The notes beneath the pieces are model-generated. The model was not told the origin of the DNA, searched no databases, and saw only the letters and a list, made by a program, of their open reading frames with translations. Position numbers and translations under genes: made by a program. Shown here piece by piece: positions 1-8,105 of a stretch of DNA of 64,000 nt. This DNA is from an uncultured Collinsella sp. (GTDB taxonomy: Bacteria > Actinomycetota > Coriobacteriia > Coriobacteriales > Coriobacteriaceae), in NCBI GenBank assembly GCA_934630735.1, contig CAKTWK010000005.1, positions 21,899-85,898 of the forward strand, in the 5' to 3' direction. Position 1 is the first letter of the stretch. The number at the start of each line of letters is the position of its first letter.

Positions 1-976
1 TCACGTTCGCACTCCCGGGCATCTTGCCGATGCTGCTGCCCGCGATCGCAACGAGCGCTATCGCGCAGCGCTCATCGCCGCCGCCCGCACGGCTGTCGAG
101 CGGGCTGTTGCGGGCATTCGCTCCGTCACACTCGCCACGGCGGAGGGCGACTGCCCCGTGAACGTTAATCGCGACATCGAGACGCCGGCCGGCTGGTGGT
201 TGGGCTCGAATCCCGAGGGGTTTGCCGACCACGCGATGCCCGTGCTCGCCATGAGGGATGCCGGGGGCGAGTACGTTGCCGTACTTGCGGCGGCGGACGT
301 CCAGTCCTCCGTGCTCGACGGGTCGCGCGACTCCGAGGGGAGACGCGTGGCGAGCGGAGATCTCTTTGGTTTTGCCGCCATGTCACTCGAGCGTGAGCTG
401 GGCGGCGTTGCCCTGTTGCTGCCGGGCGCCGCGGGCGACCAAGGTCCGGCGGAACGCGCCATGAACGTCACGTTCGATGCCGCCGGCGTGAAGCGGACGG
501 TCGATGCCCATGAGGACGGATACCGCATGCTGCACCAGCAGGGGCAGGTCTTGGGCGATGCTTTGATTGAGGCCGCTCGCATGGCACGTGAGGATAGCGC
601 TGCCGGCATCGATGCTCGCACGGTCGACGTCCTCCTGCCCGCTCAGACACGCGCCGATTTTTACTCTTTGGCTCCGCATCGAACGTATGAGTTTCATGCT
701 GCCGGTGAGCAGCACACGAGGGTCTATCTGCTTCGGCTGGGAAACGTCGAGCTTGTCGGCGTGCAGCCCGAGGTCTCGAGTACATTCGGCGCCACCGTGC
801 GCGTCGCCCGGTCCGGCTCTGTGCTCTTTGCCACGCTCGTCAACGGCGGACAGAAATACCTACCGGCCCCCGACGCGTACGAAAAGATCACCTATGAGGC
901 CATGAACTCCGGTTTTGCCGCCGGCTCCCATGAGCGCCTCGTCGATATCATCATTGCCGCCTTGAATGCGGCGTAA
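1..976 (+). CDS. Neutral/alkaline ceramidase-like protein, 5' truncated
   Basis: The reading frame is open from base 2, so the gene begins before the window; 324 residues are visible and end at a TAA at 974-976. The sequence has the features of the neutral/alkaline non-lysosomal ceramidase fold: a VNVNRD segment (family equivalent INRNR), a stretch reading as a strand plus VLAAADVQSSVL, a SGDLFGFAA helix and a GAAGDQGP loop, matching the family's G-D-(V/Q)-SPN metal-site region. The following gene has the same fold, so the two are tandem paralogues. The N-terminal HxH zinc motif would lie upstream of the window. No signal peptide can be judged. Substrate is unknown: the family cleaves amide-linked lipids, but distant bacterial members are uncharacterised. 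Family assignment is fairly secure; ceramidase activity is not. Confidence 0.6.
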   Translation, partial: HVRTPGHLADAAARDRNERYRAALIAAARTAVERAVAGIRSVTLATAEGDCPVNVNRDIETPAGWWLGSNPEGFADHAMPVLAMRDAGGEYVAVLAAADVQSSVLDGSRDSEGRRVASGDLFGFAAMSLERELGGVALLLPGAAGDQGPAERAMNVTFDAAGVKRTVDAHEDGYRMLHQQGQVLGDALIEAARMAREDSAAGIDARTVDVLLPAQTRADFYSLAPHRTYEFHAAGEQHTRVYLLRLGNVELVGVQPEVSSTFGATVRVARSGSVLFATLVNGGQKYLPAPDAYEKITYEAMNSGFAAGSHERLVDIIIAALNAA

Positions 977-994
977 CACAGAAGGAGAACGTGC

Positions 995-2113
995 ATGAAC
1001 ATTGGACACGCGCGCCGCAAAATCACCCCACAGGGCGACATCTACCTGATTGGCTATCGCAATCTTCCCAACCGCCTGGAGCCTGCGACGGGCATCCATG
1101 ACGACGTCTACGCCAACGCCATTCTCTTCCAGCAAGGCGAACGCGAGGTGTTTCTCTTTAATGCCGATGTCCTCGAGTTCGAGGAAAGCATGGCCGAGGA
1201 AGTCAAGACAATGCTCGCCGAGCGCTACGGCATTGACCGTGATTGCGTCCTGCTCTCGGCGACGCACGACCATACTTCAATCGTCGCTTACCACCGCAGC
1301 TGGTGGACGGGAAAATTCGACGAGAACTACTATCGCTGGCTCCTCGATACCATTTGCCAATGCTTTGAGGAGTGCCGCGCCAATGCGCAGCCCGCGATTT
1401 GCCGCCTGGGCAAGCAGGTCGTCACCGGTTTCTATGACAACCGCATCATCCCAGGCGAACTCGCCGACAATGAGGTCATTGTCGTTTCGTTCTTCGATAC
1501 CGAAGGCAAGCCATTTGCGGGCTTTGTGAACTGGGCGGTGCATTCCGCTTGCGTCGGGCCCGATTGTACGGAGCTCACGAGTGAGCTTGCCGGCCTTACC
1601 GGTAAAAAGCTCGCCCCGAGCCTCGGGTACTATCCTGCCATGGTCGTGGGCGCTGCTGGTGACTGCAGCGATCGCAATTTTCGCCAAGGTCGTGGCATCC
1701 CCGAGGTCGAGCGCGTGTCGACCGGTCTTGCCGAGGCGATTTCCCAAATCAAGCTCGATCGCGAGGTTAAACTCGACCGTATCGAGCCCCAGACGTTCTA
1801 TCACACCGTCGCCCATGACGGTTTTTCGCTCACGCTCAAGTGCGCCGTTATCAGCTTGGGTGGTATGCACCTCTTTGTGTTTCCGAGCGAGCTCGGCAGC
1901 GACCTTGGCGTTCGCATGAAGCGCGAATGTCCGGTTGAGGGGATTGTCTGTGGTTATACCAACGGCTATTACGAGTACTTCCTTCCGGCGCGTGAATACG
2001 GCCTCTCCTTTGAGACCGAGCGTACCCAGATTCCCCAAGGCGAACCGGAGCGCCTATGCGATAAGTTCTGTCAAACCGCGCGCCTTCTCGGCGCGCCAGA
2101 TTCGCGCCTGTAG
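995..2113 (+). CDS. Neutral/alkaline ceramidase-like hydrolase
   Basis: A 372-residue protein starting at ATG 995 after a strong AGAAGGAGA ribosome site and only 18 bp behind the previous paralogue, so co-transcribed. The zinc-hydrolase core is visible: ATHDHTS at about residues 89-95 (family ATHTHSG), NWAVHSACVG with a further histidine, the helix following ELTSELAG, and GAAGDCSDR as the GD(V/C)S loop. No export signal is seen, so it appears cytoplasmic, unlike secreted mammalian and Pseudomonas ceramidases. It is shorter than classical ceramidases (over 600 residues) and lacks their C-terminal immunoglobulin-like domain. The neighbouring downstream PTS permease suggests action on an imported amidated or glycosylated compound; that is inference. 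Family call is good, substrate unknown. Confidence 0.65.
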   Translation: MNIGHARRKITPQGDIYLIGYRNLPNRLEPATGIHDDVYANAILFQQGEREVFLFNADVLEFEESMAEEVKTMLAERYGIDRDCVLLSATHDHTSIVAYHRSWWTGKFDENYYRWLLDTICQCFEECRANAQPAICRLGKQVVTGFYDNRIIPGELADNEVIVVSFFDTEGKPFAGFVNWAVHSACVGPDCTELTSELAGLTGKKLAPSLGYYPAMVVGAAGDCSDRNFRQGRGIPEVERVSTGLAEAISQIKLDREVKLDRIEPQTFYHTVAHDGFSLTLKCAVISLGGMHLFVFPSELGSDLGVRMKRECPVEGIVCGYTNGYYEYFLPAREYGLSFETERTQIPQGEPERLCDKFCQTARLLGAPDSRL

Positions 2114-2306
2114 TTTTGCCGCCACGGCATGGGACCCATGAGGGTCGCGGCCGTGTGATCGGCGTTCTTATTTCCCTTGTTATCTCCCATCCCGGACGTA
2201 TATGCGCCCGCGGATTTTAAAGGGGAGGCGGGTTCTGTGGCTCCCCACGTCGACTACGGGGGTCTGGAATCAATGCCATGCCCCGCTCAGAAAAAGGAGG
2301 AATACC

Positions 2307-3749
2307 ATGAAATACCAGCAGCTTTGCGATGGAATCATCGCAAAGGTCGGTGGCCGAGACAATGTGCTGGACGTGAGTCACTGCATTACGCGTCTCCGCT
2401 TTCACCTCAAGGACGAATCGCTCGCCCAGACCGATGAGCTCAAGGCCATGAAGGGTGTCGTTGACGTCATCCAGGCCGGTGGACAGTATCAGGTCGTAAT
2501 CGGTGCCACCGTCGAGTCCGTCTACAATGAACTCGTTCAGATCGGCGGGTTTGACGCCAAGCCCGCGCTTGATATCGATGAGGGCGACAATGTCAAGAAG
2601 GGCGATCCGTTCTCGCGCCTACTCGCCATCATTTCCGAGATCCTGCAACCGGTTCTTGGCGTGCTTATGGCCGGTGGCTTCATCAAGTCGATGCTCGCCC
2701 TCTGCACGGTTGCCGGTTGGCTCGCCAAGGACAGCAATACCTATGTGACGCTCTCGGCAATCGGAGATTCGGTCTTCTATTACTTCCCGCTTATCATCGG
2801 CTGGACGGCTGCCAAGAAGTTCGGACTTAAGCCCGTTATGGGTATGGCCCTCGGCGGCATCCTCGTCTACCCGACGCTCGTTGCCCTTATGGGTGGAGAC
2901 CCGCTTTACACGCTCGGCACCGGTACGGTCCTTGAGTCCAATGTCTACGGTGATATCTTTGGCATCCCTTTGATTATGCAGAACTATTCATCGACGATTC
3001 TGCCTGCGATTTTCATCGTCTGGATCGCCTCGAAGGTGCACAAATTCCTTTCTGGCACACTGCCCGCGCTTGTGAGCTCGTTCTTCTCCAACATTTTGAC
3101 GCTTCTCATTTGCGGTATCCTGGGCCTGCTTGTGGTCGGTCCGGTCATGACGGTCCTCTCCAACATCGTTGCCCAAATCATCCTGGCGCTCATCAACTTC
3201 CAGCCCGCCATCGCCGGTTTTGTCATCGGCACGTTCTGGAGCCTGCTCGTCATGTTCGGTCTGCACTGGGGCGTCATTCCGCTGTGGTTCATCGATGTCG
3301 CAACCTACGGCTATGACCTCATCAACCCTCTCGTATACGCAGGTGGGTGCGCCATCGCCGGTGCCGTGCTCGGCATGATCATTCGAACCAAGGATTCCGA
3401 GGAAAACGCTGTCATCAACATCCCTGCTCTCGTCTCGTCGATCTTCGGCGTCAACGAGCCCGCGCTTTACGCCATCCTGCTGCCGCGTAAGCGTCTCATG
3501 TGGGCGACCTTCATTTCCGCCGGTGTCGGCGGCGCCATTGCCGGCCTTATGGGTGCCAAGCTCTATGCCTTCGGTGCCTCCGGTCCGCTCGGCTTCCCGA
3601 GCTTTATCAACCCCGCTGGCATCGATTCGGGCTTTATCGGTCTTGTCATCTCCGGTCTGGTCGCCTTTATTTTGGCGCTTATCGCCGCTATGGTGATCGG
3701 CACCAAGAAGGACGAGGGCGGTCAGACCCTCAACATCTCGGTGGACTAG
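2307..3749 (+). CDS. PTS IIBC permease, glucose/beta-glucoside superfamily
   Basis: A 480-residue permease that imports and phosphorylates a sugar. The EIIB domain occupies about residues 1-85 with the phosphorylated cysteine at Cys26 in SHCITRLRF; the EIIC domain follows from about residue 110 with some ten hydrophobic segments and the substrate-loop motif FGVNEPALY near residues 380-388. There is no EIIA domain, so phosphate must come from an EIIA encoded elsewhere. An in-frame start 35 codons upstream (2202) exists, but ATG 2307 follows AAAAAGGAGGAA directly and begins the canonical EIIB N-terminus. It lies 193 bp behind the ceramidase-like pair and ends at a strong terminator. Specificity cannot be read from sequence; N-acetylmuramate, sucrose, trehalose and beta-glucosides are all possible. 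Confidence 0.85.
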   Translation: MKYQQLCDGIIAKVGGRDNVLDVSHCITRLRFHLKDESLAQTDELKAMKGVVDVIQAGGQYQVVIGATVESVYNELVQIGGFDAKPALDIDEGDNVKKGDPFSRLLAIISEILQPVLGVLMAGGFIKSMLALCTVAGWLAKDSNTYVTLSAIGDSVFYYFPLIIGWTAAKKFGLKPVMGMALGGILVYPTLVALMGGDPLYTLGTGTVLESNVYGDIFGIPLIMQNYSSTILPAIFIVWIASKVHKFLSGTLPALVSSFFSNILTLLICGILGLLVVGPVMTVLSNIVAQIILALINFQPAIAGFVIGTFWSLLVMFGLHWGVIPLWFIDVATYGYDLINPLVYAGGCAIAGAVLGMIIRTKDSEENAVINIPALVSSIFGVNEPALYAILLPRKRLMWATFISAGVGGAIAGLMGAKLYAFGASGPLGFPSFINPAGIDSGFIGLVISGLVAFILALIAAMVIGTKKDEGGQTLNISVD

Positions 3750-3770
3750 TCCATCTACCCGCTTTGATTT

Positions 3771-3810
3771 AAAAGGCCTCGGACGGCAGCTGTGCTGTCC
3801 GAGGCCTTTT
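3771..3810. terminator. Bidirectional rho-independent terminator
   Basis: AAAAGGCCTCGGAC at 3771-3784 pairs with GTCCGAGGCCTTTT at 3797-3810, giving a 14-bp stem with A-run and T-run on opposite sides. It serves the PTS permease on + and the LysR gene on the minus strand. Confidence 0.9.
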
Positions 3811-3872
3811 GCGTTTTGTACCGTTGCCGGTTGGTTTGTGGGGCATCTCAAAAGTGGCGGTGTGTGCTGGGA

Positions 3873-4796
3873 TTACGACGACTGCGGCGCTTCGGAGGTC
3901 ATGCGGCCGCCCTGTAGAAGCTGGCGATAGGGGAGAAAGCCGATAAACGAGACGACGGCTTGCGAGTACGCAGCGCTCCGTTTGAGGTAGAGCCTGACCT
4001 CGGAGGTCGTTGCAGGCTCGAGCGGCACGAGGGCCACCTTGCCGCCGGCGAGTGATTCGGCAGGCTTGCGCATGAGCAGCGAGACGCCGGCATCGCGCGC
4101 GACAAGCGAGATGATGTTTTCTGCCCGTTTGCCGGTAAACGTGACACGTGGGCTGAATCCTGCCTTGCGGCAAAGGGAGAGGGTGAGTTCGCTCACGAAC
4201 GAGCCTTGGGGAAGCATAAGGAAATTCTCATCGATAAGGTCGTCGATCTCGATGGCGTTGCGCTCGGCGAGTGGATGGTCGAGCGGGATAACGGCCACGA
4301 GCCGGTCGGTTGTAAAGGGGATTTTTTTAAACTCCGGCTCGATGGCGCCGTCGTCGCGGATGAAGGCGAGGTCGATGTCCTCGCGCAGGAGCATCTGCTT
4401 GAGTGCGCTGCCTTCGCCCTCGATGAGCTCAACGGAATACGAGGGGTTCGCCTGCTGGAAATCGATGACGGCGTCCGTGATTCCATAGGGAGCCATGATG
4501 GGGATGGAGCCCACGGTGATGCGTTCGAGTGGTTCATCTGCAGCTATCTGGATGGCAGCGAGATAGCGATGCTGGAGCGTCGCTATCTTTTGTGCATAGG
4601 GGAGGAGCGCCTCGCCTTGCGCGGTGAGCGTAACGTGGCGTTGACTCCGATCGATGAGTTTGCAGCCGAGCTCGCGCTCCATTGCCATAATGTGCTTGGA
4701 GAGAGTCGACTGCGACATGAAGAGCAGCTCCGCCGCATCGAGAAACGTACGCGACTGCGCCAAGATAGTGAACTCACCAAAACGGCTGATATCCAT
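3873..4796 (-). CDS. LysR-family transcriptional regulator
   Basis: A 307-residue LysR-type regulator. The winged helix-turn-helix spans about residues 1-60 (FLDAAELLFMSQSTLSKHI is the recognition region), followed by the linker helix and a periplasmic-binding-like effector domain from about residue 90. It is encoded on the opposite strand to, and convergent with, the PTS permease, and lies 36 bp downstream of the peptide deformylase gene on the same strand, so it may be co-transcribed with that gene. LysR proteins usually control a divergent neighbour; none is directly divergent here, so the target is uncertain. The ceramidase/PTS cluster is a possible regulon by proximity only. Confidence 0.9.
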   Translation of the reverse strand: MDISRFGEFTILAQSRTFLDAAELLFMSQSTLSKHIMAMERELGCKLIDRSQRHVTLTAQGEALLPYAQKIATLQHRYLAAIQIAADEPLERITVGSIPIMAPYGITDAVIDFQQANPSYSVELIEGEGSALKQMLLREDIDLAFIRDDGAIEPEFKKIPFTTDRLVAVIPLDHPLAERNAIEIDDLIDENFLMLPQGSFVSELTLSLCRKAGFSPRVTFTGKRAENIISLVARDAGVSLLMRKPAESLAGGKVALVPLEPATTSEVRLYLKRSAAYSQAVVSFIGFLPYRQLLQGGRMTSEAPQSS

Positions 4797-4832
4797 AGGG
4801 TAGCCTCCGGTTCCCTCATGTCGGCAAGTGAC

Positions 4833-5243
4833 CTAGATCACGATTCCTTGGCAGTGATCGATTTCGTGCTGGATTATCTCGGCGGTGTAGCCCGAGAAGT
4901 TTTTGATGCGGTGGACGAAGTTCTCGTCTAAATACTCAACCTTAATGCGGCGATAGCGAGTGCAGGGGCGCTCGCCGGCAAGCGAGAGGCATCCTTCGCT
5001 CGTCTGATAGGAATTGACCTGCTCAAGAATTTGAGGGTTGTACATCAGCAGCGCCCTGTTGCCGTCCTTTACGCAGATGATGCGTTTGCGCACGCCAATC
5101 ATGTTGGCGGCAAGGCCCACGCACTCGTGTTCATGCTCCTGGAGCGTATCCAGGAGGTCCTGCCCGGTCATGGCGTCATCGGGGCCCGCGTCTTCGGAGG
5201 GCAGGCGCAAAAAGAACTCGGATTTCATGATGGGCTTAATCAT
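4833..5243 (-). CDS. Peptide deformylase, short form with variant motif 1
   Basis: A 136-residue metalloprotein that removes the N-formyl group from nascent proteins. Motif 2 (EGCLS) and motif 3 (QHEIDH) supply the three metal ligands, one Cys and two His, and the catalytic Glu. Motif 1 reads VGLAANMIG, so the usual glutamine of GxGxAAxQ is methionine. The start at ATG 5243 is preceded by GAGGAG and yields the normal short length; a longer in-frame ORF reaching 5573 has no ribosome site. The Q-to-M change occurs, from memory, in a subgroup of short deformylases of gut Firmicutes and Actinobacteria, so this is probably a second deformylase rather than the housekeeping one. Activity is uncertain. 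Confidence 0.85.
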   Translation of the reverse strand: MIKPIMKSEFFLRLPSEDAGPDDAMTGQDLLDTLQEHEHECVGLAANMIGVRKRIICVKDGNRALLMYNPQILEQVNSYQTSEGCLSLAGERPCTRYRRIKVEYLDENFVHRIKNFSGYTAEIIQHEIDHCQGIVI

Positions 5244-5447
5244 GGCGGGCTCCTCATGTCTCATGCTTTCGTGGACTTTTAATAATAGCGCGGAAGGAAA
5301 GCTGCGCGTCCGCGTTACAATCTTTCGATGTTGGACCATGTTGTCAGATTCGTCGCGTGCGGCGTCTGACGTAAGTCTAGGGCTCATACTCGCCCTGGAC
5401 TGTTCCTCTGGGGCGATGTGACTGTTGTTCCAAGAGGAAGGAAATGC

Positions 5448-6863
5448 ATGGGGAGCAAATCTCAGCAACAAGTTCAGGCAACGCCATCGGCCACTTCGGC
5501 GTTTCTCGCTGTAATGTATATTGCAGCCTTTGTCGCCGCGTTTAACGAGAACATCATTAACGTGGCGTTGCACGACATCATGGCGGCCTTTTCGGTGAGT
5601 GCCACCACGGCGCAGTGGCTCGTTTCGGGCTACATGATCGTGACGTCGATCTTTACGGCCATCATGGCCTTTCTGTCCGGCCGGTTCTCGACGCGCAAGC
5701 TGCTGTTTTTCGCATGCGGATGCATGGTCGCCGGAGAAGTCCTGTGCCTGGTCGCCCCGTCGTTTACCGTTTTGCTGCCAAGTCGTATTTTGCAGGCTGC
5801 GGGATCGGGCATCTTGTTTCCGCTCATGATGAATGTGGTGCTATCTTGCGCCCCGCGCGAGAAGCTCGGTCTGTATCTGAGCCTGGGCGGTGCCTGCATT
5901 ACGCTGGGGCCGGCGTTTGGCCCCGTGATCAGTGGTCTTATGTGCACCTTGTTTGGCTGGAGGGCAGTGTTCGTAGTGCCGCTGGTGGGCGGTGTCGTGG
6001 TAGCCGCTGCGGGCGCAAAGTTCGTTCGGAATGTCGGAAAGCGCTCGAACGCCACGCTTGATATTCTGTCGGTTGTTTTGCTCGCCGCCGGCATTACGGC
6101 GTTTGTGTATTCCGTGGGCGAGTTCTCGACCAATGTGATGGCCGGTATCGTGACGCTATTTGCCGCTGTTGTGCTGCTCGGCCTGTTTGCGGCCCGTCAG
6201 CTCAAGCTCGAGTGCCCGGTGCTCAACGTGCGTCCCATGGCGAGCGTTCGTTTTTGGCCTGCGTGCCTGCTTGTGGTGGTGTCGATGATGACAACGTTCT
6301 CGATGAGTGTTTTGTTGCCGCTCTATTTTGAGGGCGCATATGGCATGACCGCACTTGTTGCGGGCCTGCTCATTTTGCCGGCGATTGCCTGCAACGCCGT
6401 GACCTCGATTGTGGGCGGACGCGTGATGGATGCCCGTGGCGCTTGGCCGCTGCTGCCGATCGGCTTTGCCCTGATCGCTGTGGGGCAGACGGCAATCTCG
6501 ATGACCGCGGCAAGCATGAACATCGGCGTTGTCGTGCTGCTGACCGTTGTGGTGTATGCCGGCGTCGGTTTGGTACTGAGCCCCTCGCAGACCGCCGGTT
6601 TGGAGACGCTTCCCGCCGCTGAGCATCCTCACGGAACGGCATTGCTTAACACGTGGAACATGATTGCCGCGTCGTTTGGTCCGTCGCTGTTTATCGGCCT
6701 GCTTTCGAGTTCTGCGGTGGCTGCTGGCGCCGCGGGCGTTGCGTCGGACGTTGCCCAGGCGATAGGATTTGCAGCCGCCGTGCGCGTGGCGGCCGTGATT
6801 GCCGTTGTCGGGTTCGCGGTGTCGCTGGTGTACGCTCGCCGCGAGTCGCACATGTCGCATTAA
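5448..6863 (+). CDS. MFS multidrug-type efflux transporter (DHA2-like)
   Basis: A 471-residue integral membrane protein with about 14 hydrophobic segments, the number expected of the DHA2 (EmrB/QacA) branch. The antiporter motif C appears as TLGPAFGPVISG near residues 150-160, and the loop 2-3 motif A is present in degenerate form (AFLSGRFSTRK). Start at ATG 5448 is chosen because AGAGGAAGGAAA lies just before it; the in-frame GTG at 5418 lacks a site. The gene stands alone, with 204 bp to the divergent deformylase and 152 bp to the RGG-protein gene. It probably exports a drug or metabolite by proton antiport; substrate unknown. Confidence 0.88.
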   Translation: MGSKSQQQVQATPSATSAFLAVMYIAAFVAAFNENIINVALHDIMAAFSVSATTAQWLVSGYMIVTSIFTAIMAFLSGRFSTRKLLFFACGCMVAGEVLCLVAPSFTVLLPSRILQAAGSGILFPLMMNVVLSCAPREKLGLYLSLGGACITLGPAFGPVISGLMCTLFGWRAVFVVPLVGGVVVAAAGAKFVRNVGKRSNATLDILSVVLLAAGITAFVYSVGEFSTNVMAGIVTLFAAVVLLGLFAARQLKLECPVLNVRPMASVRFWPACLLVVVSMMTTFSMSVLLPLYFEGAYGMTALVAGLLILPAIACNAVTSIVGGRVMDARGAWPLLPIGFALIAVGQTAISMTAASMNIGVVVLLTVVVYAGVGLVLSPSQTAGLETLPAAEHPHGTALLNTWNMIAASFGPSLFIGLLSSSAVAAGAAGVASDVAQAIGFAAAVRVAAVIAVVGFAVSLVYARRESHMSH

Positions 6864-7015
6864 TGTGTGCACATAGATTCTGCAGCTAGATTGGATGGCG
6901 ACACCATAAACTAATGAACGTTTTGCCGAGAGGCATGAATGTATAAGGCGCAAAGAGTGCGCGACGGGCCCCGCGAATGGGGCGATGATGCCCGAGAGGG
7001 CCAAGAAGGAGTCTC

Positions 7016-7924
7016 ATGTCTGAGAACGAAGAGATCATGAACGAGACCGAGAACGAGACCATGGCTGCCGAGGTCGAGGCAGTCGAGACCGTGGAGACCG
7101 AAGCTGCTGAGGTTGAGGCTGCTGACGAGGTTTCCGCCGAGGAGGCCGAGGTTGTCGAGGCCGCCGCTGATTACGATGACGAAGAGCTGATGGACAAGAT
7201 GCAGAAGGCCGCCCGCCTGCTGCGCAGCCGTCGCTTTGCTATTTCCAAGGAGGAGGAGGCCAAGGCCGAGCGCATGGCGAACATCGAGCGCGCCATCAAG
7301 CTTCTTGACCTCAAGCCCAAGATGGAGCAGAAGGAAATGTCCGACCTGCTGGGCATGCGCCTTCGTGAGCTCGATGGCCTGATGGCCGAGGCCGAGGCTG
7401 CCGATCTGGTCGGCCGCATCGACGACGCCGAGGGCGATATGCGCAAGATCGTTGTCTTCGCTGCCGAGGATGCCGCTGAGGGCCTGACCGAGCTTGCCAA
7501 CAAGAAGGAGAAGCTCCTGCCCGAGCTTTCTTACGAGGAGGCCACCGAGCTGATGGCCGCTCTCGATAAGGTTATCGCTCCGCTCGTCGCCATGGGCCTG
7601 GACGAGGACCGCGGTCCTCGCGGCGGCCGTGACGAGCGCGGTGGCCGTGGCGGCGACCGTGGCGGTCGCGGCGGCTTTGGCGATCGCGGTGGCCGTGGCG
7701 GTGACCGCGGCGGTCGCGGTGGCGATCGCGGTGGCCGTGGCGGCTTTGGCGACCGTGGCGGCGACCGTGGCGGTCGCGGCGGCTTTGGTGGCAACCGTGG
7801 TGGCTATGGCGATCGCGGTGGCAACCGTGGTGGCTTCGGCGGCAACCGTGGTAACGACCGCGGCGGTCGCGGTGGCGACCGTGGCGGCCGCAACGGTGGC
7901 GGCTTCCGCGGCAACCGTTTCTAA
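7016..7924 (+). CDS. RGG-repeat protein with acidic N-terminus and helical core
   Basis: A 302-residue protein in three parts. Residues 1-60 are a highly acidic, low-complexity segment rich in Glu, Ala and Val. Residues about 60-195 are helical and resemble a winged-helix fold (IERAIKLLDLKPKMEQKEMSDLLGM, then a basic/acidic wing), loosely MarR-like, although I cannot assign a family. Residues about 202-302 are almost entirely Gly-Arg-Asp with repeated RGGDRGG, RGGFGDRGG and GGNRGG units and a FRGNRF end. RGG boxes bind RNA and drive phase separation in eukaryotes, and bacterial examples sit on RNA helicases and cold-shock-type proteins, but no helicase domain is attached here. The AAGGAG site at 7004-7009 supports the start. 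Role in RNA binding is inference. Confidence 0.75.
   Translation: MSENEEIMNETENETMAAEVEAVETVETEAAEVEAADEVSAEEAEVVEAAADYDDEELMDKMQKAARLLRSRRFAISKEEEAKAERMANIERAIKLLDLKPKMEQKEMSDLLGMRLRELDGLMAEAEAADLVGRIDDAEGDMRKIVVFAAEDAAEGLTELANKKEKLLPELSYEEATELMAALDKVIAPLVAMGLDEDRGPRGGRDERGGRGGDRGGRGGFGDRGGRGGDRGGRGGDRGGRGGFGDRGGDRGGRGGFGGNRGGYGDRGGNRGGFGGNRGNDRGGRGGDRGGRNGGGFRGNRF
7620..7915 (+). repeat. Degenerate tandem repeats encoding RGG/GDRGG units
   Basis: The DNA coding the C-terminus is built of short repeats such as GGCGGTCGCGGTGGC and GGCGACCGTGGCGG with synonymous variation. Such tracts expand and contract, so length is likely to vary between strains. Confidence 0.85.
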
Positions 7925-7928
7925 TTGG

Positions 7929-7956
7929 GTTACGCGGTTTTACCAAACCGCGTAAC
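7929..7956 (+). terminator. Hairpin after the RGG gene
   Basis: GTTACGCGGTTT (7929-7940) pairs perfectly with AAACCGCGTAAC (7945-7956) over a TACC loop, five bases past the stop codon. There is no long T-run, so it may be a weak terminator or an mRNA 3' stabiliser. Confidence 0.6.
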
Positions 7957-7969
7957 GGCTCGACGCTGC

Positions 7970-8067
7970 AAACGCCCCTAAGCGGCAATCTGACGTTCAA
8001 TCGTCGGTCGCGTACCCAAGTACGCTTCCCTCCTCTTTCACGTCACCTTGCTCGCTTAGGGGCGTTT
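7970..8067. repeat. Nested long hairpin, possible structured RNA or repeat element
   Basis: AAACGCCCCTAAGCG (7970-7984) pairs perfectly with CGCTTAGGGGCGTTT (8053-8067). Inside it GCAA pairs with TTGC, GACGT with ACGTC, and at the tip GCGTAC pairs with GTACGC across a CCAA loop. The structure is a 98-nt rod with internal loops followed by a short T-run (8064-8068). It could be the terminator of the RGG gene, a small RNA, or an intergenic repeat of the kind spread through gut genomes. Confidence 0.6.
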
Positions 8068-8105
8068 TCGCTGTCCGCCCTCTACCTGCGGCGTTGCATC
8101 GTTGC

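Noticed and set aside
2202..2306. N-terminal extension of the first PTS permease
   Set aside because: The extra 35 residues are not part of the EIIB domain, and the AAGGAGG site lies inside this stretch directly before ATG 2307.
7572..8000. Arg/His-rich minus-strand frame opposite the RGG tail
   Set aside because: It arises from the antisense reading of Gly/Arg repeat codons and has no start signal.
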